DNA of 34,299 nt from Spirochaetales bacterium (GTDB lineage: Bacteria > Spirochaetota > Spirochaetia > DSM-2461), in assembly GCA_028532905.1 (NCBI GenBank), contig JAQQAM010000214.1, forward strand, positions 1 through 34,299. Direction: 5' to 3'. How positions within the stretch are numbered: the first letter of the stretch is position 1; the number at the start of each line of letters is the position of its first letter. Position numbers and translations under genes: made by a program. Under the pieces are notes generated by a model that made no database searches, had not been told where the DNA came from, and saw only the letters and a program-made list of their open reading frames with translations. Positions 8,636 through 17,023 of the stretch are shown here, in pieces.

Positions 8636-8674
8636 AAAAAAAAGAGGCTGTTTCAAATAAATGAAACAGCCTCT
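8636..8674 (-). terminator. Strong intrinsic terminator after rpsU
   Basis: On the minus strand a perfect 13-bp stem (AGAGGCTGTTTCA with its complement, plus-strand arms 8643-8655 and 8662-8674) with a 6-nt loop is followed by eight T residues. It closes the pdp-recJ-M23-rpsU cluster. Confidence 0.9.
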
Positions 8675-8688
8675 GCTAGTTTAAGTGA

Positions 8689-8895
8689 TTATCTCCGGTG
8701 GTTCTCAGTTTTTCTGAGTTTCTTAGCCTGCTTTCTGATCATGGCTTTTTTCTTCCGGTTTTTAATAGTGGAGGGTTTTTCAAAGTATTCCCGTTTTTTC
8801 CATTCACGGATAATACCTTCCTTTTCCACCATACGCTTGAACCTTTTGATTGCCTTTTCCAGGGGCTCGTCATCACTAATTCTTATGTTGGCGAT
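8689..8895 (-). CDS. rpsU: 30S ribosomal protein S21, apparent ATC start
   Basis: This 68-residue frame encodes bS21, the small basic protein of the 30S platform that helps mRNA binding at initiation. Seen in the sequence: [19 protein letters not shown], then [21 protein letters not shown] and a Lys/Arg-rich tail, all typical S21 blocks. No ATG, GTG or TTG lies between the in-frame TGA (8902-8904) and the conserved region. The only start that gives the expected M-A-N-I-x-I N-terminus is ATC at 8893-8895. It is preceded by GGGAGG, a strong Shine-Dalgarno, 9 nt upstream inside the last codons of the M23 gene, whose stop is 6 nt away. Translation is probably coupled. ATA or ATT a few codons later are possible but would remove conserved residues. 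Confidence 0.9.
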   Translation of the reverse strand: MANIRISDDEPLEKAIKRFKRMVEKEGIIREWKKREYFEKPSTIKNRKKKAMIRKQAKKLRKTENHRR

Positions 8896-8901
8896 ACTGA
8901 A

Positions 8902-9864
8902 TCACCTCCCTTGTTCGTTAGTATCGTTTATTATGGCTAATATTTCATCTTTGTCAATAAGGGGGCGGGAAAGATATCTCTCCGGGTCAACAGGAATTGT
9001 ATTCACTCTCAGCTCCCAGTGAAGATGGGGTCCCGTAACCAGTCCGGTGCTCCCCAGGGTTCCCAGCAGATCTCCCTGAACAAGCTCATCTCCCTTCTTC
9101 ACGGCAATGCTGTCCATATGATAATACAGGGTGTAAACCCCGGGAAGATGCTCCAGAACAACCGTATTTCCTGTGATGATTCTGTTTTCTGTCATCACTA
9201 CGGTTCCTTCCATGGGCGTCAGAATTTCCGTCCCGGTTTCAGCGGCCATATCCAGGCCGTTATGAAGAGAAGCGGCCTCGCCCCCGTCGGAATAAAGATA
9301 GACACGCCGGTCTCCGTACCAGGTGGTGGGAATAAACTCCTCAACAGGAGAGAGAAAAACGCCTTTCACCGGTGCCCCCCCGGCAGACCGGGTATTCAGA
9401 AGTGCCCAGAGCCGGCGGGCCTGATCCCTTCTGGCTTCAGAATCATCGGTCCGGAGGCTGCTCATCTTCTGATTGAGGGGGATATCCTCCTGTTTAAAAT
9501 CCAGGGAACGGATGAGCACCGGTCTTTCATAGACCGAAAGGCCCCTGCCATTGCGGATTTCAGCCCTCAGCTTGTAGGTTCCTGCTTTCAGATCGGAGTT
9601 CAGTCCCAACAGGCCTATATAACTGTTTCCGGACAGTTCCTCCATTTCAAAAGGAAGCCCCGGGGCATTGGAGCGGACCGTACCATTACTGTCTTCCAGC
9701 ATAAAAAGAATCTCATCCCCTGCTTCCCCCTGATACACCACAGCCGTAAGAATATCGCCGGGATAGGCATGGGGTGTGGAAAGAAGAGTTTCCGCCGTAA
9801 GGCTGAAAGCCGGCAGAAAAAGCAGTAATAGACAAAACAGGGCGGATAGAATTGTTTTTTTCAA
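8902..9864 (-). CDS. Secreted M23 (LytM-type) metallopeptidase
   Basis: A 320-residue exported protein with a signal peptide (residues 1-24), a beta-rich N-terminal region (25-120) and a C-terminal M23 domain. The zinc ligands are complete: His201 and Asp205 in HNGLDMA, His249 in YYHMD, and His280/His282 in GPHLHWE. Family members cleave peptide cross-links in peptidoglycan or act as LytM-type activators; the intact ligand set favours activity. The start overlaps the recJ stop as ATGA (4 bp), so translation is probably coupled. The last codons contain the Shine-Dalgarno of rpsU. Confidence 0.95.
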   Translation of the reverse strand: MKKTILSALFCLLLLFLPAFSLTAETLLSTPHAYPGDILTAVVYQGEAGDEILFMLEDSNGTVRSNAPGLPFEMEELSGNSYIGLLGLNSDLKAGTYKLRAEIRNGRGLSVYERPVLIRSLDFKQEDIPLNQKMSSLRTDDSEARRDQARRLWALLNTRSAGGAPVKGVFLSPVEEFIPTTWYGDRRVYLYSDGGEAASLHNGLDMAAETGTEILTPMEGTVVMTENRIITGNTVVLEHLPGVYTLYYHMDSIAVKKGDELVQGDLLGTLGSTGLVTGPHLHWELRVNTIPVDPERYLSRPLIDKDEILAIINDTNEQGR

Positions 9865-11984
9865 TTGGCAGGCTCCATATCAATAACGGTTATCTGAAGG
9901 GTTTCTCTGTTCATATAGCTGTTGCGATTTACATGATACAACAGGTTCACCCTGTTGTCAGGACGCATAAACTCCTGAAACTTTTCGGCAGCATTCCAGT
10001 ACAGAGCCGGAAATTTGCTGATCTCTGTGCTCAACAGAAATTTTAAGTGATTCTGGGGCTCTTTTCCTATGAGTTCCGATTTTTCAATGAGAATATCCCG
10101 GCTCAAAAAGGTCAGAGGTCTGAATCCTTCACCGTAAGGTCCCAGCCGGCTGACCATATCCCAGAGCTCGGGTTTCAGAAAATCAGAGGGAACTTCGGCA
10201 TCCACTTCGGGAATATCCTCCCGAATATCAGGCTTCCATTTCCGGCAGTATTCCTTGAGCATGGCCAGAAAGTCTTTTTCCCTTGATGCTTCCATACTGA
10301 ACCCCGCAGCACAGTCATGGCCGCCGTAATCGGTGAACAGGTCTGCATGGTGCCCCAGCAGATCCTGAATGGAACAGCCCCGGGGACTGCGGATGGAGCC
10401 TGAAAGACTGCCGTCGGGCTGCCGGGCCAGGATCAGGGAGGGGACGGAAAAGGCATTGACCATTCTGGCCGCCAGAATACCGGTGATCCCCCGGGGAATA
10501 TCCTGAGACCGTACCAGGGTCAGTTTACTGCTGTACTCTTCCAGGCTCTCCCGGCTCTCTTCCAGAACCTTTTCACCCAGAGAGTCCCCCAGCTTTTTCC
10601 TCTCCTGATTCAGGTTGTGGAGTTCATCCGCCAGAGCGGACCTCCTGGCTTCATCCTCTGTGATAAACAGCTCTACAGCTTTATCGGCCTGTCCCATGCG
10701 CCCGGATGAGTTGATCCAGGGAGAGATAGACCAGGAGACATCGTTACTCTCCAGGGGCTTGCCCAGTATCCGCTGACGGATAAAGAGCTCTCTCAATCCG
10801 GGCCGCTGTGCCTTAGCCAGAAGAGGAACCCCCCGTTTCACGGTGATTCTGTTCTCGTCCACCAGGGGCATCAGATCCGCCAGGGTTCCCAGAGCCACAA
10901 GATCGAGGCTGTTTTCATAAAAACTGAAGGCCGAACTGTAGCGCTTGAGCATAAGACCGGAAAAAAGATGGAGAAAAGCCTCGCCGTTATCCGGGGCATC
11001 CAGACTGTACCGGGCCAGCCGGCTTTTATCCCGGAGGGTCTGAAAACTCATGCCCTGAAGAGAGGGAAAATCCCGGCACACTTCAACGGCCAGGTCGGTC
11101 AGATGCAGATCCGCCGCACTTCCGAAAAGATCATCCAGAGCCTGCTTCTGCCCGGGCAGATCATAGCTGAACAGGGGCCAGCCCCTGAGGGTTTCGGATA
11201 GTTCCTCCAGGGGCAGGGGCTCATCCAGGGCGTAGGTTTTCCTGCCGGTTTCCACAAGATTGACGTACTGGTAGATTTCCAGCTGCCCTTCAGAACTGTT
11301 GACATAAAAAAAACAGTATCCCTGATTGTAGAGTTCGGTCCGGGAAAAGCAGAGAGCCCAGATGAGCTTGGAAACCACGGCACAGCCTGCCAGTCCTTCA
11401 AAGGGATACCGGTCTTCGGCTACTTTGGGATTGATGATGCACAGGGCGTCCGGCAGCTCATCTCCCCTGGGGTTGTGATGATCCAGAACAACCACATCGA
11501 TTCCCAGTTCCCCCGCCAGGGCGATCTCCTGGAAATCGGAGATGCCGCAGTCCACACAGAAAATCAGCGAACCGTCCCGGGAGGCAAAGTCGCGGATCAC
11601 CTCGGGATTCAGACCGTAGGCATCATCCCCCACAGGCACCCGCCACTCAGCGGTGATTCCCGCTTCCTTCAACGCTTCATACAGAAGAACAGTGGAGGTG
11701 ATCCCGTCCACATCCCGGTCGCCGCAGATCAGAACATGTTCTTCTTCCTCGGCGGCCGTATGAATCCGGTCCACCACATCCGCCATATGCCGGAAGAGGA
11801 AAGGATTATGAAGATACCTGAGATCATCCTCGCAGAAGAACCGGCTGTCCTCAAGGGAAAATCCCCGGCGCAGCAGTATGGATGCCTGCAAAAGGTCCAT
11901 ACCGGTTCTTCCGGCCAGGTCTCTCACCGGCTGATTATCAATAGCTTTTTTATTCCACTTCATTATTACAGTTTCAGGCTCCAA
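9861..11984 (-). CDS. recJ: Single-stranded-DNA-specific exonuclease RecJ
   Basis: RecJ degrades single-stranded DNA 5' to 3' in recombination and mismatch or base-excision repair. DHH-phosphoesterase motifs are present: GDRDVDG (88-94), VDCGISD (144-150) and LDHHNP (167-172). The DHHA1 glycine motif GGHDCAAGFSM lies further on and is followed by an OB-like C-terminal region. At 707 residues it is longer than E. coli RecJ (577), with an insertion around residues 215-330. The frame can start at TTG 11984, overlapping pdp by 11 bp, or at ATG 11963; neither has a strong ribosome-binding site, and the ATG gives a conventional N-terminus (MKWNKK). It lies between pdp and the M23 gene in one overlapping transcription unit. 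Confidence 0.95.
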   Translation of the reverse strand: MEPETVIMKWNKKAIDNQPVRDLAGRTGMDLLQASILLRRGFSLEDSRFFCEDDLRYLHNPFLFRHMADVVDRIHTAAEEEEHVLICGDRDVDGITSTVLLYEALKEAGITAEWRVPVGDDAYGLNPEVIRDFASRDGSLIFCVDCGISDFQEIALAGELGIDVVVLDHHNPRGDELPDALCIINPKVAEDRYPFEGLAGCAVVSKLIWALCFSRTELYNQGYCFFYVNSSEGQLEIYQYVNLVETGRKTYALDEPLPLEELSETLRGWPLFSYDLPGQKQALDDLFGSAADLHLTDLAVEVCRDFPSLQGMSFQTLRDKSRLARYSLDAPDNGEAFLHLFSGLMLKRYSSAFSFYENSLDLVALGTLADLMPLVDENRITVKRGVPLLAKAQRPGLRELFIRQRILGKPLESNDVSWSISPWINSSGRMGQADKAVELFITEDEARRSALADELHNLNQERKKLGDSLGEKVLEESRESLEEYSSKLTLVRSQDIPRGITGILAARMVNAFSVPSLILARQPDGSLSGSIRSPRGCSIQDLLGHHADLFTDYGGHDCAAGFSMEASREKDFLAMLKEYCRKWKPDIREDIPEVDAEVPSDFLKPELWDMVSRLGPYGEGFRPLTFLSRDILIEKSELIGKEPQNHLKFLLSTEISKFPALYWNAAEKFQEFMRPDNRVNLLYHVNRNSYMNRETLQITVIDMEPAN

Positions 11985-13281
11985 TTTCTTTCAGAATAAG
12001 AGATTTTGCTTCCAGGGGGGCAGAACCGATGGTAACGATGGACTCCAGGGCTGTAAGAGCCTTATCCGCATCCCCCTCGTTCACGGCAAAGAGTTCACAG
12101 ATCACATCGCCCTTTTTGACCGGAGCGCCCCGTTTTTTCAGAAAATGGATTCCCGTATGAGGCTGAACAGAATCTGTGGCCTTATTGCGGCCGACCCCCA
12201 GTCCCAGAGCGCACATTCCTGTACCAAAGGCATCAATATCACGGATATATCCGTCCCGGTCCGCCCGGAAATCGGCTTTCACCGGTGCCCGCCAACTGCC
12301 GCAGCGGCTGAGAAACCAGTCCCAGTCGGCTCCCTGGGCCATCATGTTCTTTTTAAAGTAATCGGCCCCTTCTCCGGAGCTGATTTTACTCCGGCACAGA
12401 GCCGAAGCTTCTTCGCTGTCACCGCAGATTCCTCCGGCCACCAGCATACGGGCACACAGGGCTGTGGTGACTTCCATAAGATCCGGAGCGCCGACCCCTG
12501 TCAGACAATTCCAGGACTCTTCCACTTCCAGAAAATTTCCTACCATCCGTCCCAGAGGCTCTTCCATTTCTGTAATCAGCGCAATGACCCGCCGGCCCAT
12601 GCTCTCTCCCGTTTTCACAAGAGACGCAGCCAGTTCCTCGGCCTGGGCCAGGGTTTTCATAAAAGCCCCGGAGCCGCATTTCACATCAAATACCAGGGAA
12701 TCCGCCCCTTCGGCCAGTTTTTTACTCAGAATACTGGCTGTAATCAGGGGAATGGATTCTACAGTGGATGTCACATCCCTTAAGGCATACATCCGGCGGT
12801 CGGCGGGAACAATTTCCTCCGTCTGACCGATCACAGCATAACCGGCTGCGGCGATAATGTCCTTCAATTCATCCTGAGAAACGGAGACATTATATCCTTT
12901 TACAGATTCCAGTTTATCCAGGGTTCCGCCGGTATGGCCCAGAGCCCGGCCGCTCATCATGGGCACCTGGGCACCGCAGGCCGCCGCCAGGGGAGCCAGG
13001 ATCAGGGATGTTTTATCTCCCACACCACCGGTGGAATGCTTGTCCACAAGAGGCCCTTTCAGAGAACTGAGATCCATTACATCACCCGATTCCATCATCA
13101 GCCGGGTCAGATGTCCGGTCTCTTCGGGATCCATACCCTGAAAATAGACGGCCATCAGCCAGGCGGAAGCCTGATAATCGGGGATTTCACCGCTGACAAA
13201 GCCCTGAATAAAAAAACGCAGTTCTTCCTCAGACAGTTTTCCGCCGTTCCGTTTTTTCATAATAATATCAGCTGTCCGCAT
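11974..13281 (-). CDS. pdp: Pyrimidine-nucleoside (thymidine) phosphorylase
   Basis: The enzyme splits thymidine, uridine or deoxyuridine with phosphate into base and (deoxy)ribose-1-phosphate in cytoplasmic nucleoside salvage. Length (435 residues) and motifs match: IPDYQASAWLMA (34-45), VDKHSTGGVGDKTSL (phosphate loop), MSGRALGHTGGTLDKLES, PADRRMYALRDVT and CGSGAFMKT. The sequence resembles Bacillus Pdp at least as well as E. coli DeoA, so base specificity is left open. The ATG at 13281 follows GGAGG by a few bases. It is the first gene of the pdp-recJ-M23-rpsU chain and overlaps recJ if the TTG start of recJ is used. Confidence 0.95.
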   Translation of the reverse strand: MRTADIIMKKRNGGKLSEEELRFFIQGFVSGEIPDYQASAWLMAVYFQGMDPEETGHLTRLMMESGDVMDLSSLKGPLVDKHSTGGVGDKTSLILAPLAAACGAQVPMMSGRALGHTGGTLDKLESVKGYNVSVSQDELKDIIAAAGYAVIGQTEEIVPADRRMYALRDVTSTVESIPLITASILSKKLAEGADSLVFDVKCGSGAFMKTLAQAEELAASLVKTGESMGRRVIALITEMEEPLGRMVGNFLEVEESWNCLTGVGAPDLMEVTTALCARMLVAGGICGDSEEASALCRSKISSGEGADYFKKNMMAQGADWDWFLSRCGSWRAPVKADFRADRDGYIRDIDAFGTGMCALGLGVGRNKATDSVQPHTGIHFLKKRGAPVKKGDVICELFAVNEGDADKALTALESIVTIGSAPLEAKSLILKEIGA

Positions 13282-13408
13282 GGCAACTCCTCCGACTGCA
13301 GCAGGGTCTCCCGGGGCTGCGTCATCCTTTCATCTCTTTATCGCATTATCTATTAAAATACTCTTAAAAAGCCGATCCTGTCAGCCCTTATATTGTACCG
13401 GTCAATCC

Positions 13409-14005
13409 TTATCTTCCCTTCCGAATGCCTGCATCCCGGCCTGTTAAGGGTACACAGTACACAGGATTGTACACAGCGCCCTCGGGTCTGAGTACAGATT
13501 CAAACAGAACCAGTTCATCCAGAGACAGTTCCAGAGTGCTGCCCCCGGCAGTAAATGTATCCAATGGAACCGGATTTTTCCTGCCCCCTCCTGCCTGGCC
13601 TCTGATTCTGGCTGTTGTGATGTGAGGTCTGAACCGTTTTTTCTCAAGGGAAAATCTGCTCTGCAGGGAGACATACAGAAACTGTCTGAAAGCCGCCAGA
13701 GCCCCGTCCCGGGTATCATCAAGCCTCTCGATCAGCACACGGGGCTGCCCCCGTAAAGGGAACTGACCGGCTCCTCCGGTGTTCAGTGTAAAAGGGGGGT
13801 ACAGGGCGGCAGCCTCATCCATCAGAGTGCAGATCCCGGGGAGATCCCCCTTGTCCAGTTCACCGAAAAAGATGAGAGTCACATGATACTGATGTGCCGG
13901 AATCCAGCGCACGAAAGGAGATGAAAAACGGCGGGCGTCCCATCTTTCATAAAGGAGTGAGCCATCCTTATCAGAAAGAGGGAGAGCCAGAAAAAGTCTT
14001 ATCAT
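13409..14005 (-). CDS. thpR: RNA 2',3'-cyclic phosphodiesterase (2'-5' RNA ligase family)
   Basis: A 198-residue member of the 2H phosphoesterase superfamily. The two catalytic HxT motifs are present, HVTL at 41-44 and HITT at 128-131, in the expected spacing, with [10 protein letters not shown] at the N-terminus typical of ThpR. Relatives open 2',3'-cyclic phosphate ends of RNA and can join tRNA halves with a 2'-5' bond in vitro. The ATG overlaps the stop of the upstream MCP gene by 4 bp (ATGA), giving translational coupling to a chemoreceptor; this looks like gene packing rather than a functional link. Confidence 0.92.
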   Translation of the reverse strand: MIRLFLALPLSDKDGSLLYERWDARRFSSPFVRWIPAHQYHVTLIFFGELDKGDLPGICTLMDEAAALYPPFTLNTGGAGQFPLRGQPRVLIERLDDTRDGALAAFRQFLYVSLQSRFSLEKKRFRPHITTARIRGQAGGGRKNPVPLDTFTAGGSTLELSLDELVLFESVLRPEGAVYNPVYCVPLTGRDAGIRKGR

Positions 14006-16092
14006 ACCTCATATTTTGAGGCATCTGCCCGTACAGCTTCAATATTATTTCTGTTTTTCTCCGAAAGGGCGGCAATATTGTTCACAGACTGATTGATCTC
14101 ATTTATACCGTTGTTGATCTCTTCCATAGCCTGGAGCACCTGAATACTGACCGTACTCAGCACATCCACAGATCCTCTGATAACCTCATTGCCCCGGCTC
14201 ATTTCATGAGACTGGTCTTTTACGTTGACCGTAATCCGTTTCATATCACCCAGGGTTTCCAGTACATCCCGGCCTCCGGCAGCCTGCTCCTCCATGGAGG
14301 AACGTATTTCACCGGTAATCCGGTTCATTCTGCCGATCCCGTCCTGTACCGCTTCAAAGGATGATCCCGATTCCCGGGAACCATCCACAACCTCCAGTAT
14401 GCCTGCATTGATCAGGTTGATGGATTCCTTCACTTCCTTGGAACGCTGGGAGGACTGCTCGGCCAGCTTTCGAATCTCATCGGCCACAACCGCAAATCCC
14501 CGGCCTGCATCTCCGGCATGGGCGGCCTCAATGGCGGCGCTCATGGCCAGCAGATTGGTCTGGGAAGCGATGCTGGAGATCAGCTTATTGGCGTCTTCCA
14601 GCTTGTGGGAGCCTTCGGAAATTTCATCCACCAGGACTCCCACCTGGTTCAGCTTCTCCCGTCCTGTCCGGGAAGCGGCAACAAGCTCTTCCATACACTC
14701 CCGAGCTTCTTCGGTGGATTTGGAGATAGCCGTTATCTGGGCTATCAGTTCTTCAACAGAGCTTGAGGAATCCAGGACGCTGCTGCTCTGCCGGTCGATG
14801 GCTTTTTCAAGAGAGTCAATATTACTGCTCAACTGGGTCACAGCCGTGGCGGTCTCCCGGACACTGGTATCCTGGGTTCTGATCTGTTTCATGGAACTGT
14901 CGATGTTGGCTTTTATCTGATGGACCGATGCAGCTGTTTCCTCCATATTGGCGGCCAGATCCGCTCCACCTTCCTCCATATCGGCCATCCTGCCTTTGAG
15001 TTCTGAGAAGAAACCGCCCAGTGATTCAATAAGGCCGTTGTAGCTTTCGGTGATACTGGCCAGTTCATCATTCCCCTGACTGATTCCTCTCTCAGTCAGG
15101 ATGCCTTCCGAGGCCTGACCCATAAGCTGTTCCAGAGGCAGAAGGCGGCTGGTAATTCTTCTTCTAACGATAAATCCCAGAAAAAAGATAAGGAAGATAT
15201 CGGCTGCCAGGAGGAGTATTATCAGAATCCTTGTAATATATCTGGAAATACGGAAGACTTCGCTGTCATCTACAGTTGTGACAACAAGCCAGTGAGGATT
15301 TTCCATCCTGACAAAAGCACCCTGTTTCTTAACGCCCCTATCTTCATAGGCCAGGTAGAGACTCTGTTCTCCCGATTCCCGCACTTTGTTAATAAAATCA
15401 AGACTGTAGGAATTGAGAAAGATATTCTCAGGGTCGGGATGAATAAAGACCACCCCCCGGCTGTCGATTACATAGGAGTACCCGGTTTCGCCGATCATCC
15501 GGCTGACAATCAGCTCATCACCAAAGGCCTGCATATTTATGGATATGACAAGAACCCCCACATTGGCACCGTTATGGACAACTGGAGCACTGACCATTGA
15601 GGCCGGATAGCCGGTGACACCTGCTTTCAGAACAACAGGATCTATACGAAAATGATTGGAAGTGCGCATTGTTTCCAGAAAATAGTCCGTATTGGAATAA
15701 TCCTGATTCCGCAGTCTCTGATCCGTTGTGCCGATGACAATACCATTTTTATTCATAAGAAACACATCTTCAAAAAAGCTGCTCTGTCTTTTCAGCTTTG
15801 TCAATGCCGTATCCACCTGATAAAAATCACCCCTCACAAGGCTTTCGGAAAAAACCGGATTGATGGAGTGGGCATAGGCAAGCTCACCCACACTGTTGAT
15901 CTGCAGGTTCAGCATATCGGTAATGGAATCGGACAGTCTGATCAGATTCGCTTTCTGTTCTTCCTTTATGAGGGTATTGGCCGTCCTGATAATGGAATAT
16001 CCCAGAACTCCGAAAATAACTGTCAGAAATATAAGGAAATAGATATTAAGCCGAAAGGCCAGCGTGCCTCTGAGGCGGCGTTGATTTCTCAT
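14002..16092 (-). CDS. Methyl-accepting chemotaxis protein with periplasmic Cache domain
   Basis: A 696-residue membrane chemoreceptor. Order of parts: membrane helix 1 (about 14-36), a periplasmic sensor (about 37-282) with double-Cache features such as [15 protein letters not shown] and [17 protein letters not shown], membrane helix 2 (about 284-308), a HAMP-like linker, then a long signalling coiled coil. The hairpin tip, which binds CheA/CheW, reads [39 protein letters not shown] around residues 500-538; the usual AMNAA Asn is Ser here. The ligand is unknown; Cache sensors often bind amino or carboxylic acids. No flagellar sigma-28 promoter was recognised upstream, but a TATAAT box lies 13 nt before the start. 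Confidence 0.96.
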   Translation of the reverse strand: MRNQRRLRGTLAFRLNIYFLIFLTVIFGVLGYSIIRTANTLIKEEQKANLIRLSDSITDMLNLQINSVGELAYAHSINPVFSESLVRGDFYQVDTALTKLKRQSSFFEDVFLMNKNGIVIGTTDQRLRNQDYSNTDYFLETMRTSNHFRIDPVVLKAGVTGYPASMVSAPVVHNGANVGVLVISINMQAFGDELIVSRMIGETGYSYVIDSRGVVFIHPDPENIFLNSYSLDFINKVRESGEQSLYLAYEDRGVKKQGAFVRMENPHWLVVTTVDDSEVFRISRYITRILIILLLAADIFLIFFLGFIVRRRITSRLLPLEQLMGQASEGILTERGISQGNDELASITESYNGLIESLGGFFSELKGRMADMEEGGADLAANMEETAASVHQIKANIDSSMKQIRTQDTSVRETATAVTQLSSNIDSLEKAIDRQSSSVLDSSSSVEELIAQITAISKSTEEARECMEELVAASRTGREKLNQVGVLVDEISEGSHKLEDANKLISSIASQTNLLAMSAAIEAAHAGDAGRGFAVVADEIRKLAEQSSQRSKEVKESINLINAGILEVVDGSRESGSSFEAVQDGIGRMNRITGEIRSSMEEQAAGGRDVLETLGDMKRITVNVKDQSHEMSRGNEVIRGSVDVLSTVSIQVLQAMEEINNGINEINQSVNNIAALSEKNRNNIEAVRADASKYEV

Positions 16093-16135
16093 GAAAAAAC
16101 CCCATTATATGTTAGATTTTTAACTTTAATGAAAT

Positions 16136-16157
16136 TATATGGTCATAATGCCATATA
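16136..16157. promoter_or_regulatory. Inverted repeat between recO and the MCP gene
   Basis: TATATGG (16136-16142) and CCATATA (16151-16157) form a perfect 7-bp dyad with an 8-nt centre, in the 72-bp gap between the recO stop and the MCP start. It lies upstream of the MCP TATAAT box and could be an operator, or a weak hairpin after recO. No T-run follows on the minus strand. Confidence 0.35.
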
Positions 16158-16164
16158 CGCAAAT

Positions 16165-16908
16165 CTACAAATCTGTTTTCAGGATAATTTTTAATGAATT
16201 TTCATCCATTCTGATACGAAACAGAGACTTGAGAATAGAAAGGAGGTAGGAAGCCAGCTCTTGGGCGGTTCCGGCGGATAATTCTGCTGCCTTCTGAAAG
16301 TTATCCAGAAGGAGATCCCGGGCCGGGCCGCTTAACACGGGAAGGCTGTGCATGCGGCAGTCCGAGCAGATAACCTGCCCTTCCGGACTGTAGCAGACAG
16401 CTCTTGTATCCGGTGCTTTCCGGCCGCAGCGGGAACAGGCAGACAGATCCGGACGGATACCTTCAAAGCCCAGATAGATCCAGATTGTTTTCAGAAAGAT
16501 CAGGGGAATACGGGAGCTCTCCTCTGTGTCCAGCGCCCTGAAGTAATCTGCAGAGATCTGAAAAAACTCCCGGCTCCCTCCTCCCGCATGACTTTGAATG
16601 ATCAGATCGGCCCAGAAGAGAGCTCCGTAATAGCGGTTCAGATGCTGATGATAGGTATCACGGCTTTCCAGACATTCCCCCTCATCCAGACGCCACAGTT
16701 TTTTTACCGGATCATAATAGAAATCTCCCCGGCACAAAGAAAAAGGCTGAATCAGGACCCGTTTACTTCCCCCCTTCTTCCCTTTGACCCCAAAAACGGC
16801 CGTTCTGATAAGTCCCTGTTCCGGAGTCAGAACCAGGACCAGCTTGTGATTTTCTCCCAGATCGGAGGTTTTCAGAGGGATGTAATTTTCCTTGATATGT
16901 CGATTCAT
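16165..16908 (-). CDS. recO: DNA repair protein RecO
   Basis: RecO loads RecA onto SSB-coated single-stranded DNA together with RecR in the RecFOR pathway. The 247-residue protein starts with an OB-fold segment (YIPLKTSDLGENHKLVLVLTPEQGLIRTAVFG, about 9-40), then a helical domain with a zinc-finger pair CSRC (158-161) and CSDC (181-184), as in many RecO proteins. The ATG at 16908 is preceded by GGGAG about 5 nt upstream. It is divergent from lon across a 115-bp intergenic region. Confidence 0.93.
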   Translation of the reverse strand: MNRHIKENYIPLKTSDLGENHKLVLVLTPEQGLIRTAVFGVKGKKGGSKRVLIQPFSLCRGDFYYDPVKKLWRLDEGECLESRDTYHQHLNRYYGALFWADLIIQSHAGGGSREFFQISADYFRALDTEESSRIPLIFLKTIWIYLGFEGIRPDLSACSRCGRKAPDTRAVCYSPEGQVICSDCRMHSLPVLSGPARDLLLDNFQKAAELSAGTAQELASYLLSILKSLFRIRMDENSLKIILKTDL

Positions 16909-16964
16909 CAGTACTCCCGCTTCAGTATAGGGAAAAGACCGGAGGTGGAAAAGAGAGAAATCAC

Positions 16965-16993
16965 TTGCCTTTAAGGGTCAGAAAATTTAAATT
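16965..16993 (+). promoter_or_regulatory. Candidate sigma-70-type promoter of lon
   Basis: TTGCCT (16965-16970) and TAAATT (16988-16993) are separated by 17 bp in the AT-rich lon upstream region. The predicted start would leave a leader of about 25 nt holding the GAGGT ribosome-binding site. The -10 box is only a 4/6 match. No CIRCE element was seen. Confidence 0.4.
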
Positions 16994-17023
16994 CTAAATT
17001 GAATATTAAAATAGAGGTTAAGC

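Noticed and set aside
14225-14920. Long serine-rich open frame opposite the MCP signalling domain
   Set aside because: It is the antisense mirror of the conserved MCP coiled coil; it has no ribosome-binding site and its composition is explained by the codons on the other strand.
16093-16164. Flagellar sigma-28 promoter for the first MCP gene
   Set aside because: A TAAA box with plausible spacing occurs, but the downstream box does not resemble GCCGATAA; an ordinary TATAAT box explains the region.
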